Shown piece by piece: positions 26,247 through 33,497 of a DNA stretch of 64,000 nucleotides; the first letter of the stretch is position 1; each line of letters starts with the position of its first letter. Where the stretch lies: the NCBI GenBank assembly GCA_964479535.1, contig CAYZMM010000001.1, positions 310,001-374,000 of the forward strand. Direction: 5' to 3'. The stretch is from S015-6 sp964479535 (GTDB lineage Bacteria; Desulfobacterota; DSWW01). The translations under genes were made by a program, and so were the position numbers. The notes beneath the pieces are model-generated. The model was not told where the DNA came from. It saw nothing but the letters and a program-made list of their open reading frames with translations, and did not search any database.

Positions 26247-28433
26247 TCAACGGCAGGAAAGCCTGTGGAGTCCCGCCTTCGCTTCTTCGTGCTCGGGCAG
26301 GAAGAGCAGCACCCGCTCGAGCCTCTGCTTCGCCTCGTCGAACCGTTCCCGTTCCGCGAGAAGCCGGGACGAAGCAAGGAGCAGGTCCACGTTCGCAGGG
26401 TGTGTGGACAGGCACCGGTCGATGACCGCGGACGCCCTCTCCTTCTGCTCCGCCGTAGCGGCGAGTTCGACGAGTTTTCCGGTCACGCTCGGGTCCGCAC
26501 CGTTTCGAAGGAGGAGGGCTTCGCATAGCCGGAAGGCCTCGGAACGATTTCCTCCGGCTTCCAGACGGTCCGCCTCGGCGTACAGGAGGTCCCGCCTCCT
26601 TACTCCCCGCACCAGATATTGAAAGACGAAGAACTCTCTGAGATCCTCCGGGCCGAGATCGTGAACCGTGATGCGCCCCAGCCGCAGGTCGGTGGTCCCT
26701 TCTTCCGGGAGTTCGGGGCATCTCCGGTCCACGTTCGCGCGAAACTCTGCGACCTCGAGACCACAGGATGCGAGGAGCCGCTCGATCTCCGACCATGTGA
26801 AGAACCTCACGTGATCGCGGTCCAGGAGCCCCTCGTCCTGGTAGGTCCAGTGTCCCTCGGCCAGGTGCTGCACGACCCCCCAGAACCGGACGTTCGGAAT
26901 GCTCATGACCACGGAGCCGCACGGCTTCAGCCAGTTCAGGTACCGCTCCAGGACGGCCTTCGGGTCGCGAAGGTGCTCCAGCACGTCCGCGAATACGAGT
27001 ACGTCGAAGGTTCCCCTGTCCACAGGGGGCACCCACTCCCGGGCGTCCGCCTGGAAGACGCGATCCAGCCACCGTTTCGCTTCCTCACAGGCGTCGGGCT
27101 GGATCTCGACGCCCCAGATTTCCCCTGCCCGGAGATCCGCCCGGCCCTTCAGAAGGCGACCCAAGTGTCCCCCGCCGCACCCGATGTCCAGGATCCGCTT
27201 CGACCCCTCCGGGATCAGCGCCTCCAGTTCGGCCCGCTCTTGCTTGTAGTAGTCGGGAAGCCGCACCTGCGTCGTGTCACGGCCTGCGTCCTCCGGACCC
27301 GTCGCAACCAAGTCCCGCGAAGCCGTCCTCTGAACGCCTCCTCTCCGACGGCCCCCCTTCGCCTCGAGGCCCTGGATCGCGTCCAGGATCTTCTCTGCCC
27401 GGTGCCGGTAGGTGTGCCCCGCCAGCACTTCCCGCCGGCCCGCCGCTGCGATGGCCTCCCTCTCCTCCGGGTGCGTTGCCGCTTCGAGCACGGCGTTCCA
27501 ACGCTCGATGAACCTCCCCATGGGGAAGCGGTCGAGCGCGCATTCCCTCGATCTTCGGCCGATCCGGGTTGCCAGGGGCCGATCCTGCAGGAGCGTCTCC
27601 AGCCTGGCACGGAGCTCTGTTTCGTCTTGGCCCAGGTAACCGTTCCCCCCGTCCTCGATGGGGGAGGTTCGGTTGGCGATGGATACGACGGGCATCCCCG
27701 TTGCCATCGCCTCGAGCATGGCCAGGTTGTACCCGTCTTCGTAGGGCTCGAGGGTGGTGTTCAGATACGTTCGGTGACGCCGAAGGAATCCTCGGTACGC
27801 ATCCCAGTCGCCGGGTATCGTTGCCTGGGGAAGAGCCGCATTCAGACCGAGGATCGTAGACGGAAGCCCCCTGGTCACCCTCTCCTGTACCGAATGTCCG
27901 AGCATGATGTCCCGCTCTTTCAGCCCGTTTCCGACCCGCAGGATGGAAGCCTCTTCGCCGGAATACCCGTGGTAATCTTCCGGATCGATGCCGGGGAGGA
28001 TGACCTCACCGTGAAAGCCCCAGTCCCGCATCTTCCCCGGTGAAATGAAGACAAGGGTCAGGTTTCTCATCTTCTCGAACAGCACGGCCACCTGCCCGAG
28101 GTACTCGTTTCTGTCCACCGGTGCCGTGTTGAGCGCGATTTCCGTGGACAGCTTGTTGTGGAAAACCAGAATCTTGGGCGTCTCCGCATCCCGGACGGAC
28201 AACAGGTCTTGCAGGTTGTGGGCGACAATCCGGTCGTACTTTCCGGCGCCGAGCCCTTCCCTTCCCTCCTCCTCGCTGATGAGCCGGCAGTTGGTGGGAA
28301 CGGGCCGGATGGCACGAATCCAGCCCCGGATGCCCGCCTTCTCTCTCTCCACCACTTCAAAGTGATGGCCGGTCTTGGCCATCATGTGGATATAGGACTC
28401 GTGCCAGTTGAATGTAAGAACCCTCAGCGGCAT
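26247..28433 (-). CDS. GT4 glycosyltransferase - SAM methyltransferase - TPR fusion
   Basis: The 728-residue protein has a GT4 module (about 1-355) with EPYEDGYNLAMLEAMATGMP and a C-terminal AGHTYRHRAEKIL, a class I methyltransferase (about 395-590) with ILDIGCGGGHLGRLL, VLVFADVLEHLRDP and SIPNVRFWGVVQHLAEGHW, and a TPR-like helical tail (about 625-725). It would add a sugar and methylate it or the acceptor. ATG 28433 follows CGAGGAGGACC. A sigma-54 promoter lies 46 bases upstream, right after the stop of the fliT-like gene, linking it to flagellar chaperone and filament genes. The HTYRHR motif is shared with other transferases in the island. Confidence 0.88.
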   Translation of the reverse strand: MPLRVLTFNWHESYIHMMAKTGHHFEVVEREKAGIRGWIRAIRPVPTNCRLISEEEGREGLGAGKYDRIVAHNLQDLLSVRDAETPKILVFHNKLSTEIALNTAPVDRNEYLGQVAVLFEKMRNLTLVFISPGKMRDWGFHGEVILPGIDPEDYHGYSGEEASILRVGNGLKERDIMLGHSVQERVTRGLPSTILGLNAALPQATIPGDWDAYRGFLRRHRTYLNTTLEPYEDGYNLAMLEAMATGMPVVSIANRTSPIEDGGNGYLGQDETELRARLETLLQDRPLATRIGRRSRECALDRFPMGRFIERWNAVLEAATHPEEREAIAAAGRREVLAGHTYRHRAEKILDAIQGLEAKGGRRRGGVQRTASRDLVATGPEDAGRDTTQVRLPDYYKQERAELEALIPEGSKRILDIGCGGGHLGRLLKGRADLRAGEIWGVEIQPDACEEAKRWLDRVFQADAREWVPPVDRGTFDVLVFADVLEHLRDPKAVLERYLNWLKPCGSVVMSIPNVRFWGVVQHLAEGHWTYQDEGLLDRDHVRFFTWSEIERLLASCGLEVAEFRANVDRRCPELPEEGTTDLRLGRITVHDLGPEDLREFFVFQYLVRGVRRRDLLYAEADRLEAGGNRSEAFRLCEALLLRNGADPSVTGKLVELAATAEQKERASAVIDRCLSTHPANVDLLLASSRLLAERERFDEAKQRLERVLLFLPEHEEAKAGLHRLSCR

Positions 28434-28478
28434 CCGCCGGTCCTCCTCGAGGGGAGTACGAATGTTCCCGTGATGAAC

Positions 28479-28495
28479 AGCAAATCCTGTACCAG
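28479..28495 (-). promoter_or_regulatory. Sigma-54 promoter of the GT4-methyltransferase gene
   Basis: CTGGTACAGGATTTGCT on the minus strand has GG-N10-GC and matches the consensus throughout. It sits between the fliT-like stop (28498) and ATG 28433, with a start near 28467. Confidence 0.82.
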
Positions 28496-28497
28496 GA

Positions 28498-28851
28498 TCA
28501 GACGTGCCTCGAAACGCGTCCGGGCGGGGGTGTACGGTCGGACAGGCGGCTGCGCAGGAGTTTCTTCAGGGAGCGGACGGTCTTCAATTTGTCATTCGCT
28601 TCAGCCAGTTCCACCAAGAGAAGACATCCCAGTTCCCTGTCGAGTCGGTTGATCTTCGCGAGGATGGCCCGGGTGGGCCTGTGCCCCTTGTCAAGGGATT
28701 GAATGCCCTCCAGCAGTTCTTGACGCTTCTGCTGCAACGCCTGCACCGCTTCCAGGTCGCCCCGGGCCAGGCATGCGCGTTGCTCTTCCGCGATCTCCAG
28801 GACTCCGGTGAGTGTTTCGCCGGCCTCGTCGAACCCGGTGGGACGCTTCAC
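28498..28851 (-). CDS. FliT-like flagellar export chaperone
   Basis: A 117-residue, all-helical protein encoded directly after fliS, where FliT-type chaperones for the cap protein FliD are expected. GTG 28851 overlaps the fliS stop as GTGA; an ATG 33 bases upstream would lie inside fliS. Sequence is not decisive, since FliT homologues are very divergent; heptad-rich helices (LQQKRQELLEGIQSLDKGH, LRSRLSD tail) fit. The call rests mainly on size and position. Confidence 0.6.
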   Translation of the reverse strand: MKRPTGFDEAGETLTGVLEIAEEQRACLARGDLEAVQALQQKRQELLEGIQSLDKGHRPTRAILAKINRLDRELGCLLLVELAEANDKLKTVRSLKKLLRSRLSDRTPPPGRVSRHV

Positions 28852-29228
28852 GGCGAGACCCCGTTCTCCACAAGGCTGTCCCAACCCTCTTTCAATTCGC
28901 GCAGGACCCGCAAGGCCCCGTCCATCATGTCCGGATCCCGCCGAAGGTTCGCCTGGGTGAACGTGTGGATCACGTATCGATACAGGATCTCCAAACGTTC
29001 GGCGATTTCTCCGCCCCGCTCCGTGTCAAGGGAGTCCAGAAGCTCGGTAACGATGGCGGTCGCCTTGCTCAGGTAGATCCCTTTCTCGGCGAAGTTGCCC
29101 TTCCTCATTTCCTCCTGCGCACGTGAAGCGTTCGCAATGCAACCCTCGTAGCACATCACCACGATGCGAACCCGGTCCGCCGTGGTCACGTTCGTCTTCT
29201 GATACCCCCTTGCCACGTTCAACTGCAT
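28848..29228 (-). CDS. fliS: Flagellin export chaperone FliS
   Basis: A 126-residue protein of typical FliS length and motif: GYQKTNVTTADRVRIVVMCYEGCI and the C-terminal ANLRRDPDMMDGALRVLRELKEGW. FliS binds the disordered C-terminus of flagellin, stops premature assembly and delivers it to the export gate. The gene follows fliD after 27 bases and is coupled to the fliT-like gene. In FliW/CsrA systems FliS can compete with FliW for flagellin; fliW and csrA are a few genes away. Confidence 0.93.
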   Translation of the reverse strand: MQLNVARGYQKTNVTTADRVRIVVMCYEGCIANASRAQEEMRKGNFAEKGIYLSKATAIVTELLDSLDTERGGEIAERLEILYRYVIHTFTQANLRRDPDMMDGALRVLRELKEGWDSLVENGVSP

Positions 29229-29255
29229 GGGTTCTCCTCCCTATCGATAATCCCA

Positions 29256-30620
29256 TCAGGAATACAAAGCAGACAGGTTGGTGGACTGAACGGAAGCAAT
29301 CAGATTCTCCAGGGCCGCAAAACGAGCCCTCAGTCGTTCCTCCATGCGTTCCAGAGCCGCCTCCTCCGCTTCGATCTTCGCGTTCAGCACCCGGACCCGG
29401 TCCTGCAGCCCGTCCATCCGTATAGCGAGATCTCCGTCGCCGGATCGGGTGGCGACACTGGCGAGCTGATAGAACTGTTCGGCAACCCCTTCGGTCGCGT
29501 CGCCCTTCACGAACAGGTTCGTCACGCCTTCCAGGTCCGCGTCGAGGGCGTCCTGAAGCCCGGCCACATCCAGCGACAGCGTCCCGTCACGATTCGTCGA
29601 AATTCCGATCTGAGAAAGTGCCCGCATATCCGACGGGAGCCCGTCCACGCTCGTGGAGACGATCCCGCTCATGCGGCGCTCGATCGATCGAACCGTGCCT
29701 TCCGCAAAGAGCGGGTCTGCCTCGTTCTCTTCCGTGTCGTAGTTGCTCCGGTCGGATATGAAGTTGATCACGTCGTTGTAGCTGTCCACCAGTGCCTGGA
29801 TGTCCTCCTGGATCGCGTCCCGGTCCTCGCTTACCTGGAGCGTCACGGTTGTTGCAGGATCCGCCTTGTGAAGCGAAACGCTGACACCGGGGATCAGGTC
29901 CGATACGGTGTTGCTCGACCGGGAAACGGTGAGACCGTCCAGGACGATTTCCGCATCCTGGGGGGTCTGGAGGTGCAGTTCCGAGGAAAAAGTGCTGTCG
30001 TTCACCGGAAAGCCCAGGTCTGTGCCGTCCTGGGTGACGATGATCTTGTTGTCTGCGCCGGTCTCGTCACTCGAGAGAACGAGCTGATAAGGGTCCGTGT
30101 CGGATCCGTCGTTGACGATCACGGCGTGAATCCCGGCATCCAAGTCGTTGATGGCATTCTTGAATTCCGTCAGCGTCGTCGTGGCGTCCACGGCAACCGT
30201 GTACTCCGTTCCGGTGTCACCCACCTTGAAGGTGAAGGAACCATTGCCCGAAGCGACCGTGGCATCCGCTGCTGAGAGCCCCACCCCCGCTTTGAGCTTG
30301 TGTGCCAGGGCAAGCTGGTTGACCGTCATGCTGTAATTGCCGGTGGTGGCCGAAGAGGAAACGTTTGTAGTGACGATCGTCTCGTCGCTCACGGTCGTTT
30401 CCTTGCCGCCGAAGCTTGTGGACAGGCGCAGCGCATCCGCGGCCGACTCGAGTCCTTCCAGCTTGCTCGAGAGATCGCTGAAGGCGGCGTTCTTCGCTTC
30501 GTAGGTGCTCTTCTGCCTTTCCAGACGATTGACGGAGATTCGCTCCACCTGGAGCAGTTGCTGGATCAGGTTCTCGTAGTCGATGCCCGACGATACCCCG
30601 GAAACGGTCAGGGTTGCCAT
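29256..30620 (-). CDS. fliD: Flagellar filament cap protein FliD
   Basis: The 454-residue hook-associated protein 2 starts ATLTVSGVSSGIDYENLIQQLL, typical of FliD_N, and ends in coiled-coil FliD_C (LNAKIEAEEAALERMEERLRARFAALENLI). It caps the growing filament and folds incoming flagellin. AGGAGGAGC precedes the ATG. It lies downstream of fliC across a 239-base gap with no convincing terminator or promoter, so read-through from fliC or an unrecognised promoter is possible. The length is typical of short FliD proteins. Confidence 0.95.
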   Translation of the reverse strand: MATLTVSGVSSGIDYENLIQQLLQVERISVNRLERQKSTYEAKNAAFSDLSSKLEGLESAADALRLSTSFGGKETTVSDETIVTTNVSSSATTGNYSMTVNQLALAHKLKAGVGLSAADATVASGNGSFTFKVGDTGTEYTVAVDATTTLTEFKNAINDLDAGIHAVIVNDGSDTDPYQLVLSSDETGADNKIIVTQDGTDLGFPVNDSTFSSELHLQTPQDAEIVLDGLTVSRSSNTVSDLIPGVSVSLHKADPATTVTLQVSEDRDAIQEDIQALVDSYNDVINFISDRSNYDTEENEADPLFAEGTVRSIERRMSGIVSTSVDGLPSDMRALSQIGISTNRDGTLSLDVAGLQDALDADLEGVTNLFVKGDATEGVAEQFYQLASVATRSGDGDLAIRMDGLQDRVRVLNAKIEAEEAALERMEERLRARFAALENLIASVQSTNLSALYS

Positions 30621-30859
30621 GAACAGCTCCTCCTTTCCGCAGGATCAGGGGACCCGGTGATGCGCTGGCAAGAGAAGACCGATCCGGATGAGGATGGGCG
30701 TGAGCCCCTTCCCCACCGGATCGGCCGGTCATGCGAACGACTCGGAGAGCCGTCATGGAGTTCCCTATGGCTGATTCGCTGTCGCATCCGCATTCTGTAT
30801 CCGCACCTTCGTTCGACCTTCACGCCTCAGGGAACACGAATGAGTGGTTGCGTTCTCCC

Positions 30860-31702
30860 CTAGGACAACAGGGTCAAGGCCGACTGAGGCAGAATGTTCG
30901 CCTGGGCCAGCACCGCCGTACCCGCCTGCACGAGGATCTGGTTCTTCACGTAGATGGCGGTCTCCGCGGCGAAATCTGCATCCTCGATCCGCGAATTTGC
31001 GGCAGAGAAGTTCTCTGAAGCGGCGGCGAGGTTGGAAATCGTGTACTCCAGCCGGTTCTGAACCGCACCGATGTCGCCCCGTCGATCGGAGAGCACCGCG
31101 ATGGCGCTCGCGTCGATCACCGAAAGGGCCGACTGGGCAAGGGCCGCCGTGCTGATGCTGTCCGCACCGGTCGTGTTGAGACCCAGAGCAGCCGCGTCCG
31201 TGTCTTGTATGGAAACACTCAAACGGTCGTTGGCGGTGTTCTGGAATCCGACCTGGAAATTGACACCCGAACCGGAGATCGTCCCGTCCAGGAGTTTCTT
31301 GCCCGCAAACTCGGTCACGTCCGAGATCCGGTTGATCTCGCTCTTGAGGGCCAGATACTCGTCGTTCAGGTATCCGCGTTCGGTATCTCCGAGCACTTCG
31401 TTGGCGGCCTGTTCGGCCAGTTCCCGCATCCTCACGGTGATGTTGCTCATCTCGCCCAGCCCGCTTTCAGCGGTCTGCAGCAAGCTGACAGCATCGTTCG
31501 CGTTCCGCGATGCCTGGTTGATACTGCGAATCTGGGCCTTCAGGGTCGTCGAGAGGGCCAGGCCCGCAGCGTCATCCGCAGCACGGTTGATCCGCAGACC
31601 GGTCGAGAGCCGCTCGATCGATTTGGTCAGGGTGTTGTTCGTGTTGTTCAGGTTCTTCTGTGCAATCAATGATGCGATGTTCGTGTTGACGGTCAATGCC
31701 AT
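30860..31702 (-). CDS. fliC: Flagellin
   Basis: The 280-residue flagellin has conserved D0/D1 ends: ALTVNTNIASLIAQKNLNN and LSTGLRINRAADDAAGLA at the start, RIEDADFAAETAIYVKNQIL near the end. The middle (about 140-200) is short, so the surface D2/D3 domains are essentially absent. It is the only flagellin gene seen here. The central part is rich in Ser, Thr and Asn, possible glycan sites. A sigma-28 promoter (31862-31888) gives a leader of about 150 bases with several GGA motifs, one in the Shine-Dalgarno, as expected for CsrA repression. An upstream reading frame overlaps its start. Confidence 0.96.
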   Translation of the reverse strand: MALTVNTNIASLIAQKNLNNTNNTLTKSIERLSTGLRINRAADDAAGLALSTTLKAQIRSINQASRNANDAVSLLQTAESGLGEMSNITVRMRELAEQAANEVLGDTERGYLNDEYLALKSEINRISDVTEFAGKKLLDGTISGSGVNFQVGFQNTANDRLSVSIQDTDAAALGLNTTGADSISTAALAQSALSVIDASAIAVLSDRRGDIGAVQNRLEYTISNLAAASENFSAANSRIEDADFAAETAIYVKNQILVQAGTAVLAQANILPQSALTLLS

Positions 31703-31785
31703 GGTTCCATCCTCCTTGATGGTGTGTTGAGTTGCTTCCTTGCCTTGCTGCGTGGCGATCCGGCATCGGGCTCATAAACGGTCAC
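31693..31785 (-). other. Possible 30-codon upstream reading frame in the fliC leader
   Basis: A GTG at 31785 is preceded by AAAGGAGGATCGTAC, a near-ideal ribosome binding site. The frame ends at a TGA at 31693, inside the first codons of fliC and out of its frame. Translation would run across the fliC ribosome binding site. Only the signals are visible; no homology is known. Confidence 0.4.
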
Positions 31786-31861
31786 GTACGATCCTCCTTT
31801 CCTGCCCAGGCTTTTGCCGGCATCACCCGGTCCGAACGAATACAAAGATCGTCATTCCTAT

Positions 31862-31888
31862 CTATCGGTTCGTGACGGGAAAACTTTA
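31862..31888 (-). promoter_or_regulatory. Sigma-28 promoter of fliC
   Basis: TAAAGTTT, 11 bases, ACCGATAG on the minus strand: the -35 is the exact FliA consensus, the spacing canonical and the -10 matches six of eight. The predicted start is near 31852. Confidence 0.88.
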
Positions 31889-31917
31889 GGGGGAAAGCAT
31901 TGAGAGCAAGAGGCTTT

Positions 31918-32355
31918 TCAGGGGGCCTTCAGAGGAATCTGCACGGTAGGGTGCTCCGAGTCCGTGATCACCTGGACGCCCTTTCGGGTCACCGGATCGA
32001 GCAGCAGCGGCGCCTGAACGTGTACGTGGAGGCTCCGGGTCGAACGATCTACTTGCAGAATCGTCAGGATCTCGAGCTCGCTCAGGTCCGGGCCGCTGGA
32101 GGAGGCACCGGTCGGGTGTGATTCCCACAACTTCAGTTCGAAAGAGGGGAGATAGGTCTTCGGCTCGGACACGAGGAAGGCCGTTTCCGGGTCATCCACG
32201 GCCTGGAGCCACTGGACGGTGTCCCCTTTTACGCTGTCCAGACGGGCGTATCGCTTCAGGTGTTCGAGACCGATCAACCCCCTTGGAAAGGAGAAGATCC
32301 TTTCCTCGGGAACATCGATCTTGCCGAACCGGGATGTTTCGATTTCAACGCTCAT
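31918..32355 (-). CDS. fliW: Flagellar assembly factor FliW
   Basis: A 145-residue FliW: the pattern FSFPRGLIGLEHLKRYARL and ETAFLVSEPKTYLP is typical, and LTILQVDRSTRSLHVHVQAPLLLDPVTRKGVQVI matches the C-terminal half. FliW binds flagellin or CsrA; when flagellin is exported, free FliW sequesters CsrA and releases flagellin translation. Its ATG overlaps the csrA stop by four bases. It is the last gene of the flgM-N-K-L-csrA-fliW cluster and ends just beyond the fliC promoter. Confidence 0.94.
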   Translation of the reverse strand: MSVEIETSRFGKIDVPEERIFSFPRGLIGLEHLKRYARLDSVKGDTVQWLQAVDDPETAFLVSEPKTYLPSFELKLWESHPTGASSSGPDLSELEILTILQVDRSTRSLHVHVQAPLLLDPVTRKGVQVITDSEHPTVQIPLKAP

Positions 32356-32561
32356 AGGGACTCGACATCTTCGCTCTTGGACCGGGATGCCTGCAGGTTG
32401 AGCTTTCGGATCCGGTCGTAAAGCTCGTCTCGGTAGATTCCCTTTTCCTCCGGGGCCTTGACCCCGATCCGCACCTGCCCGTCTCGAACCTCCAGGACCT
32501 GAATCCGGATGTCATCCCCGATCCAGAGCCCCTCTCCCGACTTCCTTGTCAGAACGAGCAT
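32352..32561 (-). CDS. csrA: Carbon storage regulator CsrA
   Basis: A 69-residue CsrA with MLVLTRKSGEGLWIGDDI and QVRIGVKAPEEKGIYRDELYDRI; the RNA-contacting Arg in the C-terminal segment (YRDE) is kept while the usual VxVHREE is changed to KGIYRDE. CsrA binds GGA motifs in leaders and blocks ribosome binding. The fliC leader has several such motifs, so flagellin is the likely target, released by FliW encoded next to it. It lies between flgL and fliW on the same strand. Confidence 0.95.
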   Translation of the reverse strand: MLVLTRKSGEGLWIGDDIRIQVLEVRDGQVRIGVKAPEEKGIYRDELYDRIRKLNLQASRSKSEDVESL

Positions 32562-32593
32562 CGCCTTCCCTGGCCGACAGACGGTTTCTCTAC

Positions 32594-33484
32594 TTACAGG
32601 ATCCCGATGGTCTGGAAGATCCTCTGGGTGGAAAGCACAGAGGCCTCGAGCACGGTCTGGTAATAGGTCAACGCGGAGGCCGCCTGGATCAGGTCGAGGT
32701 CTTCTTCATCGGAAACCAGCGTCTCCAGGGTGACCCAGGTCTCCTCCATACGCGCCTGGGTCTGGTCGAGCCGGTTGACACGGCCCCCGATTTCCGCTCT
32801 GTGTTTTCCGATCTGGACGATCGATCGGTCCAGATCGTCGAGCGTGGCCTGCACCCCGTCCGTGTCCCCTGCCGCCAGGGCGGTCTCCAGGTCCCGGAGC
32901 ACCGAAAAGGTGTCCACGTCTCCCTGGAAGACCCTTGCTCCGGACAGACCGACCGTGACCGACTCTCCTGCGGCGATCTCGACCTTGTACTCGCCGTCAT
33001 CGCCCTGGTAAAGGCCTTCCTCGGTGAATGCGGCTGTATCGCTCTTGTAGCCCGAGAAGAGGTATCGGGCTCCCTCGATTCCTCCCCCCGAATACCGGGC
33101 ATTCGACAGGGAGACGAGCTGGTCATAGAGTCCGCCCGCCTCTTCGGTCAGGCCTGCAAGGGTGTCCGCGTCCAGGCCTCCCGACGCGCCTTGCATGGCG
33201 AGTTCCTTCGCCCGTGTAAGGATGTTCGCCGCCGTGTCCAGCGTGGATTCCGCCTCGGCCAGATAGCCGCGGCTCGAGGATATGTTCCGCTCGTATTGCA
33301 GCATCTCACTCTGCACGCTCTTGTAGCCCATCACCCTGCTGAAGGCGGCCGGGTCGTCTCCGGGCCTCTCGAGTTTCTTGCCCGACGCGACCCCCTGCTG
33401 CGCATCATACACCTCCTTCAGGTTCTCCATCAAACGGCGGTTCGCCGAGTGGTAGAGCCCTGTGGTGGAAACCCGCATTCCCAT
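32594..33484 (-). CDS. flgL: Hook-filament junction protein FlgL
   Basis: The 296-residue protein has flagellin-like ends: MRVSTTGLYHSANRRLMENL with SGKKLERPGDDPAAFSRVM, and a C-terminal coiled coil (ASALTYYQTVLEASVLSTQRIF). FlgL (HAP3) joins FlgK to the filament. It follows flgK by 13 bases and precedes csrA by 32. The start may be the second Met. Length is normal for the family. Confidence 0.94.
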   Translation of the reverse strand: MGMRVSTTGLYHSANRRLMENLKEVYDAQQGVASGKKLERPGDDPAAFSRVMGYKSVQSEMLQYERNISSSRGYLAEAESTLDTAANILTRAKELAMQGASGGLDADTLAGLTEEAGGLYDQLVSLSNARYSGGGIEGARYLFSGYKSDTAAFTEEGLYQGDDGEYKVEIAAGESVTVGLSGARVFQGDVDTFSVLRDLETALAAGDTDGVQATLDDLDRSIVQIGKHRAEIGGRVNRLDQTQARMEETWVTLETLVSDEEDLDLIQAASALTYYQTVLEASVLSTQRIFQTIGIL

Positions 33485-33497
33485 CGGAACCTCCCGG

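Noticed and set aside
25883..26377. Upstream extension of the first GT9 gene
   Set aside because: It covers the promoter at 25980 and overlaps the next gene in an unconserved, low-complexity translation.
29240..29252. CTATCGATAA between fliS and fliD as a sigma-28 -10 element
   Set aside because: There is no matching -35 at the right distance.
30690..30712. GG-N10-GC spacing before fliD on the minus strand
   Set aside because: The -12 reads GGGC instead of TTGC and the -24 box is poor, so it is not a credible sigma-54 promoter.
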